Assembly: GCF_013426975.1 (NCBI RefSeq)
Contig: NZ_JACCPY010000031.1
Location: 1-45,167 of the forward strand
Direction: 5' to 3'
DNA: 45,167 bases
Origin: Sphaerotilus sulfidivorans
GTDB lineage: Bacteria; Pseudomonadota; Gammaproteobacteria; Burkholderiales; Burkholderiaceae_C
The stretch's first letter is position 1; each line of letters opens with the position of its first letter. This document shows, piece after piece, positions 17,543 to 27,282 of the stretch. The position numbers and the translations under genes were made by a program. The notes under the pieces are model-generated. The model was not told where the DNA came from, searched no databases, and was given only the letters and a program-made list of their open reading frames with translations.

Positions 17543-17551
17543 GGCGGCCGG
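17531..17551. terminator. Hairpin with the stop codon in its loop, between convergent genes
   Basis: CCGGCCGCC (17531-17539) pairs perfectly with GGCGGCCGG (17543-17551), and the 3-nt loop is the TGA stop of the ATPase-fusion gene. ftsY ends at 17562 on the other strand, so the element lies between convergent genes and may end both transcripts. There is no T-run. Confidence 0.4.
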
Positions 17552-17561
17552 GCCTGCCGGC

Positions 17562-18665
17562 TCAGCTCAGCAGCGCCTGCGCGAACTCGCGGGCGCTGAA
17601 GGTCTGCAGATCCTCCAGCTTCTCTCCGACGCCGATGAAGTAGACCGGCACCGCCGGCTTGCCCTGCGCGACGCGCTCGCGCACCCACAGCGCGATGGCC
17701 GCCAGCACGCCGCCCTTGGCGGTGCCGTCGAGCTTGGTGACGATCAGGCCGGTCAGGCCGATCGCCTCGTCGAAGGCCTTGACCTGGGTGAAGGCGTTCT
17801 GGCCGGTGTTGCCGTCGACCACCAGCAGCACCTCGTGCGGCGCGCCCTCCATCGCGCGGCCCAGCGTGCGGCGGATCTTGCGCAGCTCGTCCATCAGGTG
17901 CAGCTGCGTGGCCAGCCGGCCGGCGGTGTCGGCGATGACCACGTCGCAGCCGCGCGCCTTGCCGGCCGAGACCGCGTCGAAGCAGACGGCGGCCGGATCG
18001 CCGCCTTCCTGGCTGACGATCTCGACGCGGTTGCGGTCCGCCCAGACCGCCAGCTGCTCGCGCGCGGCGGCGCGGAAGGTGTCGGCCGCCGCCAGCAGCA
18101 CCTTGCCGTCCTGCTCGGCCAGATGGCGGGTGAGCTTGCCGATGCTGGTGGTCTTGCCCGCGCCGTTGACGCCGGCGACCATCATCACGGTAGGCTGGGT
18201 CGCGCCGATCTGCAGTGAGCCTTCCAGCGGCGCGAGCAGCTCGGCCAGCACCTCGGCCAGCAGCGCCTTCACGCCGGCCGGATCGGTGCAGCGTGTGTCC
18301 TTGACGCGCTTCTTCAGCTCCTCGAGCAGGTATTCGGTGGCGCCCACGCCGGCGTCGGCCATCAGCAGCGCGGCCTCGAGTTCCTCGTAGAGCGCGTCGT
18401 CGATCTTCGTGCCGGTGAAGACCTGGGCGATGCTGGAGCCGGTGCGCTGCAGCCCGGCCTTGAGCTTCTGCAGCCAGGAGCTGCGTGCGGCCGGGGCCGG
18501 TGCGGGCTCGGGCGCGGCGACAGGTGCCGGCAGGCTGGCCGATGCCGGTGCAGGTGAGGGCAGGGCAGCGGGCGACTCGGCGGTCGGGCTGTCCTGCGCA
18601 AGCTCCGGTGCGGGTTCCGGAGCCGGAGACGACGAGAAGAGCTTGCGACGGAGGAAACTGAACAT
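17562..18665 (-). CDS. ftsY: Signal recognition particle receptor FtsY
   Basis: A 367-residue SRP-receptor GTPase that docks SRP-ribosome complexes at the inner membrane. It starts MFSFLRRKLF, has an acidic/Pro/Ala-rich A domain to about residue 95, then the N domain (SSWLQKLKAGLQRTGSSI) and the G domain. G-domain motifs are GVNGAGKTTSIGKL near 165, ADTFRAAAREQL, IADTAGRL, TKLDGTAKGG and the closing FIGVGEKLEDLQTF. The start is fixed by the conserved MFSF opening; the frame continues upstream but without conserved residues. It is divergent from rsmD, a frequent arrangement in Proteobacteria. Confidence 0.97.
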   Translation of the reverse strand: MFSFLRRKLFSSSPAPEPAPELAQDSPTAESPAALPSPAPASASLPAPVAAPEPAPAPAARSSWLQKLKAGLQRTGSSIAQVFTGTKIDDALYEELEAALLMADAGVGATEYLLEELKKRVKDTRCTDPAGVKALLAEVLAELLAPLEGSLQIGATQPTVMMVAGVNGAGKTTSIGKLTRHLAEQDGKVLLAAADTFRAAAREQLAVWADRNRVEIVSQEGGDPAAVCFDAVSAGKARGCDVVIADTAGRLATQLHLMDELRKIRRTLGRAMEGAPHEVLLVVDGNTGQNAFTQVKAFDEAIGLTGLIVTKLDGTAKGGVLAAIALWVRERVAQGKPAVPVYFIGVGEKLEDLQTFSAREFAQALLS

Positions 18666-18784
18666 GCGGGCGGAGGCCGGTTGAGGGGCCGGCAGGGAGT
18701 CGGGCGGGGCCGGTGCCGGCGCCGCGCGAGGCGGGCAGCAGACGGCCGCAGGATGATGGTCCGATTGTAGGCAGCCCGCCTGAC

Positions 18785-18788
18785 TAGA

Positions 18789-18790
<2 letters not shown>
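18785..18790 (+). promoter_or_regulatory. -10-like TAGAAT at the rsmD start
   Basis: TAGAAT overlaps the first possible ATG of rsmD (18789). A transcript starting about 7 nt downstream would begin at the in-frame GTG at 18798. No Shine-Dalgarno precedes either codon. The -35 match is weak (GATTGT at 18763-18768, 16-bp spacing). This suggests a leaderless mRNA. Confidence 0.4.
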
Positions 18791-20254
<1,464 letters not shown>

Positions 20255-20256
20255 AG

Positions 20257-20274
20257 TCCGCCGAAGTCGGCGGA
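20257..20274. terminator. Inverted repeat between convergent ferredoxin and pth genes
   Basis: TCCGCCGA (20257-20264) and TCGGCGGA (20267-20274) form a perfect 8-bp inverted repeat immediately after the ferredoxin stop and before the pth stop. The two inner pairs would open to give a hexaloop. No T-run is present, so the terminator role is a guess. Confidence 0.3.
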
Positions 20275-20305
20275 ATCCGCTGAGCACTTTGCAGTGCAGG
20301 GCGGT

Positions 20306-20935
20306 TCAGCCGCCTTCGGCCGGCGCCGCTGGCGGCCTGGGCGGGCGCGGTGGCTTCGGGCGCTGCGGCCCGGCATGCAGCAGCGCGGTGGCCTTGGGCA
20401 TGTCGCCGGCAAGCAACAGGTCGAGCGCCTCCATCGAGCGGTCGATGCAGCCCTCGATCAGCTCGCGCTCCGACGCCGGCGGCTTGCGCAGCACATAGCC
20501 CGCGACCTCGGCGCGGTCGCCCGGATGTCCGATCCCGAGGCGCAGCCGCCAGAAGGCCGGCGAGCCGAGCTGGGCCTGGATGTCCTTCAGGCCGTTGTGG
20601 CCGGCGGCGCTGCCGCCCTGCTTGAGCTTCATCTGGCCGGGCAGCACGTCGAGCTCGTCGTGCACCACCAGGATTTCCTCCGGCGCGATGCGGAAGAAGC
20701 GCGCGAGCGGTGCCACCGACTTGCCCGACAGGTTCATGTAGGTCTGCGGCTCGATCAGCCAGATCGGGCCGGTCGGACGGTTCACCCGCGCGACCAGACC
20801 GTGATAGGCCTTGTCGGCGCTCAGATGCGCGCCCAGGCGCCGTGCCACGGTGTCGATCCACCAGAAGCCCGCGTTGTGGCGGGTCGCCTCGTATTCGGGG
20901 CCCGGATTGCCCAGGCCGACCAGCAGTCGGATCAT
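20306..20935 (-). CDS. pth: Peptidyl-tRNA hydrolase
   Basis: A 209-residue enzyme that releases peptides from stalled peptidyl-tRNA. Motifs: [20 protein letters not shown] with Asn10 and catalytic His20, [22 protein letters not shown] with the catalytic Asp, and GHNGLKDI. A Pro/Lys-rich tail extends beyond the usual end. The ATG at 20935 has GAAGAA a few bases upstream, and no conserved residues lie before it. It follows rplY on the same strand, but an apparent intrinsic terminator ends only about 19 nt before the start codon, leaving no room for a separate promoter. Confidence 0.96.
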   Translation of the reverse strand: MIRLLVGLGNPGPEYEATRHNAGFWWIDTVARRLGAHLSADKAYHGLVARVNRPTGPIWLIEPQTYMNLSGKSVAPLARFFRIAPEEILVVHDELDVLPGQMKLKQGGSAAGHNGLKDIQAQLGSPAFWRLRLGIGHPGDRAEVAGYVLRKPPASERELIEGCIDRSMEALDLLLAGDMPKATALLHAGPQRPKPPRPPRPPAAPAEGG

Positions 20936-20954
20936 GATGTTCTTCTTCCCACGC

Positions 20955-20979
20955 AAAAAAGCCCCGCAGGGCGGGGCTT
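20955..20979 (-). terminator. Rho-independent terminator between rplY and pth
   Basis: On the minus strand AAGCCCCGC-CCT-GCGGGGCTT forms a 9-bp GC-rich stem followed by a T-run (six A in a row at 20955-20960 on the plus strand). It lies 34 bp past the rplY stop, the best intrinsic terminator in the window. pth must be expressed by read-through. Confidence 0.85.
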
Positions 20980-21013
20980 CGTGTCGGAGCAACAGCAGGT
21001 TGCCGGGCAGGAA

Positions 21014-21637
21014 TTACTTCTTGCCCTTGCCCTTCTTGCCCTTGTCGGCGGCCGGAGCGGCAGCGACGACGATGACTTCCTCGACGATCTCCACCGGGGT
21101 GGCGATGACCGGGTTCTTGCGGCCGTGCGTGCGGACCTTGATGCTCGGGTCGAGCACCAGATCGTCGACATGCAGCGACTTGCCCTTGGTCATGCCCTTC
21201 AGGTCGACCGTCAGGAATTCCGGCAGCTGCTCGGCCAGGCACTCGATGTCCAGCTCGGCCACGACGTGGTTGATCGTGCACTTCTCGAGCTTGACGGCCG
21301 GCGACTCGGCCTCGTTGATGAAGTGCAGCGGCACGCGCTTGTGGATGCGAGTGGTCGAGTCGACGCGCTGGAAGTCGACATGCAGCACCAGCGGCTTGTA
21401 CGGGTGCATCTGCAGGTCACGCAGCACGACCTTGGTGGTCTCGCCGCCCAGTTCCATCTCGAGGACGGACGAGTGGAAGGCTTCCTTCTTCAGCGCGTGG
21501 TACAGCGCGTTGTGGTCCAGCTCGATCTGGGCCGGCTCCTTGACGCCGTAGACGATGCCCGGAACCTTGCCGGCATTACGCAGGCGGCGGCTCGCTCCGG
21601 TCCCCTGCACTTCGCGCGAGAATGCGACGAATTTCAT
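21014..21637 (-). CDS. rplY: 50S ribosomal protein L25 (TL5/CTC form)
   Basis: A 207-residue ribosomal protein that binds 5S rRNA. The N-terminal L25 domain ([26 protein letters not shown]) is followed by the beta-barrel TL5/CTC domain ([32 protein letters not shown]) and a Lys-rich tail ([10 protein letters not shown]). This is the long form usual in Betaproteobacteria rather than the short form of E. coli. A GGAG site 8 nt before the ATG supports the start. It lies 57 bp after prs and shares its direction. Confidence 0.96.
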   Translation of the reverse strand: MKFVAFSREVQGTGASRRLRNAGKVPGIVYGVKEPAQIELDHNALYHALKKEAFHSSVLEMELGGETTKVVLRDLQMHPYKPLVLHVDFQRVDSTTRIHKRVPLHFINEAESPAVKLEKCTINHVVAELDIECLAEQLPEFLTVDLKGMTKGKSLHVDDLVLDPSIKVRTHGRKNPVIATPVEIVEEVIVVAAAPAADKGKKGKGKK

Positions 21638-21694
21638 GTGATTTCTCCAGAAAAAGGAAGGGTGCCCGCGACCAGGTCACCCGGGTGAGACGGA

Positions 21695-22657
21695 TCAGAA
21701 GTTGTTGTTCTGTTCCGCGAAAAGATCGGTCACCGAGGCGCCGTCCGAGATGCGGCGGATCGTCTCGGCAAACAGGAAGGCCACCGACAGCTGGCGGATC
21801 TTCTTGCACTCGCGTGCCGGACCCTGCAGCGGAATGGTGTTGGTGATCACCACTTCATCCAGCTTGGAGCCGGCGATGCGCTCGACCGCCGGACCCGACA
21901 GGATCGGGTGCGTGCAGTAGGCGTAGACGCTGCGGGCGCCGCGGTCCTTCAGGACCTCGGCCGCCTTCACCAGCGTGCCGGCGGTGTCGATCATGTCGTC
22001 CATGATCACGCAGTTGCGCTTGTCGATGTCGCCGATGACATGCATCACTTCGGAGACATTCGCCTTCGGGCGGCGCTTGTCGATGATGGCCAGATCGCAG
22101 CCGAGCTGCTTGGCCAGGGCCCGCGCGCGCACCACGCCACCGACGTCGGGCGAGACGACCACGAGGTTCTCGTAGTCCTTGCCCTTCAGGTCGCTCAGCA
22201 GCATCGGCGAGGCGTAGATGTTGTCGACCGGGATGTCGAAGAAGCCCTGGATCTGGTCGGCGTGCAGATCCATCGTCAGCACGCGGTTGACGCCGGCGGC
22301 TTCCAGCATGTTGGCGACAACCTTGGCGCTGATCGGCACGCGGGTCGAGCGCGGACGGCGATCCTGGCGGGCATAGCCGTAGTAGGGAATGACCGCGGTG
22401 ATGCGACGGGCCGAAGCGCGCTTGAGCGCATCGACCATCAGCAGCAGCTCCATCAGATGCTCGTTGGTCGGCGCGCAGGTCGGCTGGACGATGAAGACGT
22501 CGCGGGCGCGGACGTTCTGCTGGATCTCGACGGTGACTTCGCCGTCGGAGAAGTGGCCGACGGCGGCCTTGCCGAGTTCGAGGCCCAGATCGGCGGCGAT
22601 CTCGCGGGCCAGGGCCGGGTTGGCGTTGCCAGTGAAGAGAAGGGTGTCGGAGAGCAT
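21695..22657 (-). CDS. prs: Ribose-phosphate pyrophosphokinase (PRPP synthetase)
   Basis: A 320-residue class I PRPP synthetase that makes phosphoribosyl pyrophosphate from ribose 5-phosphate and ATP for nucleotide, His and Trp synthesis. Motifs: [84 protein letters not shown] and the PRPP loop [15 protein letters not shown]. The start MLSDTLLF fits the family. It follows the tRNA-Gln gene on the same strand, as in many Betaproteobacteria. Confidence 0.97.
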   Translation of the reverse strand: MLSDTLLFTGNANPALAREIAADLGLELGKAAVGHFSDGEVTVEIQQNVRARDVFIVQPTCAPTNEHLMELLLMVDALKRASARRITAVIPYYGYARQDRRPRSTRVPISAKVVANMLEAAGVNRVLTMDLHADQIQGFFDIPVDNIYASPMLLSDLKGKDYENLVVVSPDVGGVVRARALAKQLGCDLAIIDKRRPKANVSEVMHVIGDIDKRNCVIMDDMIDTAGTLVKAAEVLKDRGARSVYAYCTHPILSGPAVERIAGSKLDEVVITNTIPLQGPARECKKIRQLSVAFLFAETIRRISDGASVTDLFAEQNNNF

Positions 22658-22747
22658 GTGCGTGCTGCCCGCAGGGCGCGGACTTTTCAGGCCATCAAGA
22701 AACAAGCGCCTCGCCGTGTGACCGGCAGGCGCTTGATGTGGATGGTT

Positions 22748-22824
22748 TGGCAGGGGAGGAAGGACTCGAACCCTCGCATGTCGGAATCAAAATCCGATGC
22801 CTTGACCAACTTGGCGACTCCCCT
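22748..22824 (-). tRNA. tRNA-Gln (anticodon UUG)
   Basis: A full cloverleaf of 77 nt on the minus strand with encoded CCA (22748-22750). The acceptor pairs A1GGGGAG with CTCCCCU. The D arm contains TTGGTCAAGGC, the anticodon loop TTTTGAT reads UUG, and the T arm contains GGTTCGAGTCC. The sequence matches bacterial tRNA-Gln. It sits between ispE and prs in the same orientation and is probably part of that transcript. Confidence 0.96.
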
Positions 22825-22867
22825 ACACTGGACTCGTCTGTCGACGCGCCCGAAAACTCTGTGCTTT

Positions 22868-23758
22868 TCAGTCTTTCACCCAATGCTGCATCGGATGCAT
22901 TTCCAGACTTCTGCACGTTCTTGCTATCCAGGATTCATTCGGTGTCGCCAAACTCCGAAGAATCTTTTCTGTCAGCTCGCCGTGCTTCGCACTGCATTCT
23001 CTCAGGACTTCCGGATACTGCGCAAACACTGCGCTTCCTGATCCGCTCATCCTGCTGAGCCCTAAATTATGCTTCAGAATTTCTAGTCCGTCAACTACTT
23101 GCTTGCTGTACGCTTCGGCGCCGGCTTGCAGATCGTTTTTCCCGAACTCGGGCTCTGCGAGAAAGACTGCCATTGTGGCGGGTTTCGTGTCCCTGCGCAA
23201 GAGGGGGCTCGAAAAAATCACGGCGGTGGGAATCGCCACCGGGGGTTTGAGGACCAGATAGCTGGCTGGCGGCAGCTCGATCGGCGTCAGGATCTCGCCG
23301 ATGCCCTCGACCCAGGCGTCGCGCCCGCCGATGAAGAAGGGCACGTCGGCCCCCAGTTTCACGCCCAGCTCCAGCAGCGCGCGGCGGTCCAGTCCCAGAT
23401 TCCACAGCCGGTTCAGGCCGAGCAGCACGGTGGCCGCATCGGAGCTGCCGCCGCCCAGGCCGGCTCCCCAGGGCACCTGCTTGTCGATCGCGATGTGCAC
23501 GCCCTCGCGGGTGCCGGTGGCCTGCTGCAGCAGGCGCGCCGCTCGTGTGCACAGATCGTCCTCGGGCAGGGCCGGGCCGAGATCCTCGCGGCTGACGACG
23601 CCATCCGAGCGCCGCTCCAGATGCAGGGTGTCGCACCAGTCGATCAGTCGGAACACCGACTGCAGCAGGTGATAGCCGTCGGCGCGTCGACCGATGACAT
23701 GCAGGAAGAGATTGAGCTTGGCCGGGGCCGGCAGGTCGTACAGGGCGGACAGGGACAT
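22868..23758 (-). CDS. ispE: 4-diphosphocytidyl-2-C-methyl-D-erythritol kinase
   Basis: A 296-residue GHMP kinase of the MEP isoprenoid pathway. Motifs: PAPAKLNLFLHVIGRRADGY, the ATP-binding loop VPWGAGLGGGSSDAATVL, GADVPFFIGG, KPPVAIPTAVIF and the closing LSRMSGSGSAVFA. The coding frame is intact, but base composition changes sharply. The first two thirds is about 75% GC by sample, while bases 22861-23100 count to about 49% GC and use ATA, AGA, TTA and CTA codons, rare elsewhere here. The gene therefore looks like a recombination mosaic. It follows lolB after 54 bp. Confidence 0.95.
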   Translation of the reverse strand: MSLSALYDLPAPAKLNLFLHVIGRRADGYHLLQSVFRLIDWCDTLHLERRSDGVVSREDLGPALPEDDLCTRAARLLQQATGTREGVHIAIDKQVPWGAGLGGGSSDAATVLLGLNRLWNLGLDRRALLELGVKLGADVPFFIGGRDAWVEGIGEILTPIELPPASYLVLKPPVAIPTAVIFSSPLLRRDTKPATMAVFLAEPEFGKNDLQAGAEAYSKQVVDGLEILKHNLGLSRMSGSGSAVFAQYPEVLRECSAKHGELTEKILRSLATPNESWIARTCRSLEMHPMQHWVKD

Positions 23759-23812
23759 GCGCGCGAGGAGGCAGGAGAGAAGGTGCAGGCAGAGAGGAGC
23801 GGTGATGCCCGG

Positions 23813-24364
23813 TCAGGACGGCGTGTCGAGGCGGATCCGCACGGTCAGCGCGGGCTCGGGCAGGCGTCGCTCGGCCACCAGCAGGCCGTCGGCCAGCCGG
23901 CCGGTGCTCACCTTCCAGCCGAGCTGTCGAAAGCCCGGGCCATCCACCTCGGCCAGCGGCCGGCTGGCTTCGTCCGGCCAGGGGCGGCCTTCGAGCCAGT
24001 CGAACAGCGCGGCCAGCGGCAGGGCTTCACCGACCAGCGCCTCCATCATCGTGTCGAGATGGTCGAAGCGCTGGGTCTGTGCGCCGCTGTCGAGCTGCAC
24101 CTCGCCCGGGCGCCACTGAGCCCGGCCCAGCGGCAGGCCGATCGGGCTGAACAGCGTCAGCTGGCCCTGCGCGGCCGAGCCCTCGAGCTCGAAGCCGGCG
24201 CTGAACGAGCGCGCGCTGTCGCCAGCCACCTGGACGGCGAGCCGGCCGACCCGTGCTCGACCGGCCTCGTCGGGCAGGGGCGCGGGCGGCTGCGTGGTCG
24301 CGCAGCCGCCGAGCAGTCCGGCGCCGGCCAGCATCAGCAGCGCGGCGGCATGACGACGCTTCAC
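23813..24364 (-). CDS. lolB: Outer-membrane lipoprotein-insertion protein LolB
   Basis: A 183-residue lipoprotein that receives lipoproteins from LolA and inserts them in the outer membrane. A lipoprotein signal ends LLGGC (Cys21). The mature part has the LolB beta-barrel features: VGRLAVQVAGDSARSFSAGF, GQLTLFSPIGLPLGRAQW and PLAALFDWLEGRPWP. Its ATGA start overlaps the stop of the TPR gene, so translation is coupled. The conserved order TPR-lolB-ispE supports the assignment despite low sequence conservation in this family. Confidence 0.9.
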   Translation of the reverse strand: MKRRHAAALLMLAGAGLLGGCATTQPPAPLPDEAGRARVGRLAVQVAGDSARSFSAGFELEGSAAQGQLTLFSPIGLPLGRAQWRPGEVQLDSGAQTQRFDHLDTMMEALVGEALPLAALFDWLEGRPWPDEASRPLAEVDGPGFRQLGWKVSTGRLADGLLVAERRLPEPALTVRIRLDTPS

Positions 24365-26274
24365 GGCCGCACCTTCAGCCGGCGCAGCGTTTCCTGCAGC
24401 ACCTCGTTGTCGGCGTCGCGGGCCAGCGATTCGCGCCAGATGCGGCGAGCTTCCTCCTGGTGCCCCAGCGCCCAGAGCACTTCGCCCAGATGGGCGCCGA
24501 TCTCGGTGTCGGGGCGGCGCTGGTAGGCCTCGCGCAGCAGGCGTTCGGCTTCCTCCCGGCGACCCAGGCGGAATTCGACCCAGCCGAGGCTGTCGGTGAT
24601 GTAGGGATCGCCCGGCGCCATCTCCAGGGCCCGGCCGATCAGCTCGCGGGCCTCTGCCAGGCGCAGGTTGCGCTCGGCCAGGCTGTAGCCCAGTGCGTTG
24701 AAGGCATGCTGCTGGTCCGGCTTGAGCACCATGACCCGGCGCAGCAGCTGCTCCATCTCCTCATGACGACCGAGCTTCTCGGCCAGCATGGCCTGCTCGT
24801 AGAGCAGTTCGGTGTCCTCGGGAAAGCGCTGGCTGGCCTCGGCCAGCAGCTGGTGGGCGGCCGGCCACTGGCGCGCGTCGCGCAGCAGCTGCGCCTCGGT
24901 CAGCACCCGGGTGCGCTGCTCCTCGGCGCTGCCCTGCGGCAGGCGCTGCAGCAGCGCGCGGGCCTCGGCGATGCGGCCCTGGCGCATCAGCAGCGAGGCG
25001 CGTCGCGTCAGCACGGTGACCGAGTCCTGATCGGCCAGGCGCTCCAGCCAGGCCTGGGCGCCGGCATAGTCGCGCAGCTGCTCGCTGGCCTGGGCGAGCA
25101 TCAGATGGGCCTGGGCACGCTCCTGGACGCGGTTGCGCCGGGCCGCCTGGGCGATCGGGTCGGGCAGATCCTCGTCGCTGTCTTCGGCCGCATCGGCCTG
25201 GCTGGCCGCATTGCCCGGAGCCGCGGCTTCGGTGAGCTGCAGATGGCGCAGCAGCGCGTCGCGCGCGGCACGCGGCTCGCCGCTCTCGAGCTCGAGCGCG
25301 CCCTGCAGCAGCCAGGCGCCGGCGTCGTCGGGCGTCTCGCGGGTCAGTCGGCGGGATTCGCTCAGGGCCTCGCCGTAGCGCTGGTCGGTCGACAGGCGCC
25401 GCACATAGGCGGCGCGCACGCCGGCGGCGGGTGCGGCCGAGGCCAGATGCGCGCGCACCAGCGCCTCGGCCTGAGGCTGGTCCTTCATCAGCTCGACGGC
25501 CAGCAGCGCGGCGCCCGGATCGGCCGGATCACGCTGCACCGCCTTCGTGACGAACTCGAGACTGCGGCTGCGGTCGCCGGCGGTCAGCCAGCCGGCGGCG
25601 GTGGCATTCAGCGCGCTGGCCGCGGTGGCGGCGCGCTGGCGCCACGGTGCCAGCGTCTCCTCGAGCATGCGGGCGGTGGCCTGCGGCTGCTCGCCGCCGA
25701 GCACCAGCCGGGGCAGGCTGCTGATCGCCGCCGGCCGCGCCGGCTCGGGCGTCAGCTCGATGAAGGCCTCGAGCGCGCGGCGCGCCTCGGTCTGGCGACC
25801 CAGCGCGACCAGCATCTGCGTCTCGATCTCTGCCGCCTGGCGCGACTGCGGCAGGGTCTGGCGCCATTGCTTGAGCGCAGCGGCTGCCTGTTCGCCGGCG
25901 CGTGCGCCCAGCGCGATGTCGACCGCGCGGCGGAACAGCGCCTCGTCGCGGCTGCGCCGGGCCGCCTCCATCATGACCTGGTAGGCCAGCGGGGCGTTGC
26001 CGTCGCGCAGTTCCAGCTCGCTGACCAGCAGCTGGTAGAAGAGCACGCCGTCCATCGCGGATCGCACCGGGGCCGGTGCGGCGGGGGCTGCCGCTGCGGG
26101 TGCCGCAGCGTCCTGAGCGAGGGCCGGCAAGCTCAGTCCGGTCAGGCCGAGCGTGCCCAGCAGCAGTGCCGCCGCCGACGCACGCAGGCGATGGCCCGCG
26201 CGGCTGGCGGGCGCCGGAGTCGGCGGAAGGACGAGGGGCGGCGCAGGCAGCAGGGGCATCGAGGCGGACTCCAT
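24361..26274 (-). CDS. Exported tetratricopeptide-repeat protein upstream of lolB
   Basis: A 637-residue protein with an N-terminal signal ([23 protein letters not shown]) and many TPR-like helix pairs, clearest at the C terminus ([59 protein letters not shown]). It is the TPR protein commonly found before lolB in Betaproteobacteria, likely periplasmic or outer-membrane linked; its exact role is unknown. Start choice: in-frame ATGs occur at 26286, 26274 and 26259. TAGAAT at 26290-26285 overlaps the first and has no Shine-Dalgarno near it, so 26274 fits a leaderless transcript. The mutM gene diverges from it. Confidence 0.85.
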   Translation of the reverse strand: MESASMPLLPAPPLVLPPTPAPASRAGHRLRASAAALLLGTLGLTGLSLPALAQDAAAPAAAAPAAPAPVRSAMDGVLFYQLLVSELELRDGNAPLAYQVMMEAARRSRDEALFRRAVDIALGARAGEQAAAALKQWRQTLPQSRQAAEIETQMLVALGRQTEARRALEAFIELTPEPARPAAISSLPRLVLGGEQPQATARMLEETLAPWRQRAATAASALNATAAGWLTAGDRSRSLEFVTKAVQRDPADPGAALLAVELMKDQPQAEALVRAHLASAAPAAGVRAAYVRRLSTDQRYGEALSESRRLTRETPDDAGAWLLQGALELESGEPRAARDALLRHLQLTEAAAPGNAASQADAAEDSDEDLPDPIAQAARRNRVQERAQAHLMLAQASEQLRDYAGAQAWLERLADQDSVTVLTRRASLLMRQGRIAEARALLQRLPQGSAEEQRTRVLTEAQLLRDARQWPAAHQLLAEASQRFPEDTELLYEQAMLAEKLGRHEEMEQLLRRVMVLKPDQQHAFNALGYSLAERNLRLAEARELIGRALEMAPGDPYITDSLGWVEFRLGRREEAERLLREAYQRRPDTEIGAHLGEVLWALGHQEEARRIWRESLARDADNEVLQETLRRLKVRP

Positions 26275-26284
26275 GTTCAGGGCC

Positions 26285-26290
26285 ATTCTA
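26285..26290 (-). promoter_or_regulatory. -10-like TAGAAT for the TPR-lolB-ispE operon
   Basis: On the minus strand TAGAAT overlaps the first ATG of the TPR gene and ends 10 nt before the second in-frame ATG (26274). There is no Shine-Dalgarno. The same arrangement is seen at rsmD. The -35 match is weak. Confidence 0.4.
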
Positions 26291-26322
26291 GGCCGCGGCG
26301 TTTGCCGGCCCGGCGACGCTTC

Positions 26323-26328
26323 GATAAT
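26323..26328 (+). promoter_or_regulatory. -10 GATAAT directly before mutM
   Basis: GATAAT ends 7 nt before the mutM ATG, so transcription would start at or next to the A of the start codon. A weak -35, TTTGCC, lies at 26301-26306 with 16-bp spacing. No Shine-Dalgarno is present. Confidence 0.5.
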
Positions 26329-26335
26329 TCCGCGC

Positions 26336-27166
26336 ATGCCTGAACTGCCTGAAGTCGAAGTCACCCGTCTCGGTCTGGTCGATCGCCTCGAGGGCGCGTG
26401 GGTGCGCGAGGTCCGTCTGGGCAAGCCCCTGCGCTGGCCGCTGGGCATCGATCCGCTGGCGCTGGCGGGCGCGACGGTCGGCACGATGCAGCGGCGCGGC
26501 AAGTACCTGTGGCTGCCGCTGGGCGCCTGTGGCGGACTGCTGCTGCATCTGGGCATGTCGGGCTCGCTGCGCTTCGGTGCCGCGTCCGCGCTGCCGCCGG
26601 CCGGGCCGCATGATCATTTCGAGATGGAGACCGACCGCGGCCTGCTGCGCCTGACCGATCCGCGCCGCTTCGGCGCGGTGGTGTGGTCGAGTGCGCTCGA
26701 CGCGGCGCCGGCGGCCACGCTGCTGGCGCGGCTCGGCGTCGAGCCGCTGCTGCCCGCCTTCAGCGCCAGCGTGCTGCAGCAGGGCCTGCGCGGGCGGCGC
26801 GTGCCGATCAAGCAGGCGCTGCTGGCCGGCGACATCGTCGTCGGCGTGGGCAACATCTACTGCTCGGAGGCGCTGTTCGCCGCCGGCATCGATCCGCGCC
26901 AGAGCGCCGGCACGCTCGACCGTGCGGCCTGCGAGCGGCTGGTCGGCACCATCCGCGAGGTGCTGCAGCGCGCGCTGGCCGCCGGCGGCTCGACGCTGCG
27001 CGACTTCCGCGACGTGCACGGCATGGGCGGCGCCTTCCAGCTGCAGGCGCAGGTCTACGGCCGCGAGGGCCAGCCCTGCCGGGTCTGCGCCACGCCGGTG
27101 CAGCGCATCGTGCAGGGCCAGCGCGCGACCTATCTGTGTCCGCACTGCCAGCGCCTGACGCCGTGA
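26336..27166 (+). CDS. mutM: Formamidopyrimidine-DNA glycosylase (Fpg)
   Basis: A 276-residue DNA glycosylase/AP lyase that removes 8-oxoguanine and formamidopyrimidines. It begins [11 protein letters not shown], giving the catalytic N-terminal Pro after Met removal and the catalytic Glu next to it. Further motifs are [50 protein letters not shown] and a C-terminal zinc finger with two CxxC pairs (CRVC, CPHC). The start is certain from the required PELPE sequence and lies only 7 nt after GATAAT, with no Shine-Dalgarno: a strong case for a leaderless mRNA. It is followed 116 bp later by the dynamin-like gene and mutY. Confidence 0.97.
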   Translation: MPELPEVEVTRLGLVDRLEGAWVREVRLGKPLRWPLGIDPLALAGATVGTMQRRGKYLWLPLGACGGLLLHLGMSGSLRFGAASALPPAGPHDHFEMETDRGLLRLTDPRRFGAVVWSSALDAAPAATLLARLGVEPLLPAFSASVLQQGLRGRRVPIKQALLAGDIVVGVGNIYCSEALFAAGIDPRQSAGTLDRAACERLVGTIREVLQRALAAGGSTLRDFRDVHGMGGAFQLQAQVYGREGQPCRVCATPVQRIVQGQRATYLCPHCQRLTP

Positions 27167-27282
27167 GGCCGTGACGCCCTTGGCGTTCCGGGCGCCGGAT
27201 CCGCGAATTCCCTGAGCTACCATGACTGACTGTCCGCGCCCCGCGCGGTACCCCTTGTTCCAGTCCGTCCAGGCGCACCGCA

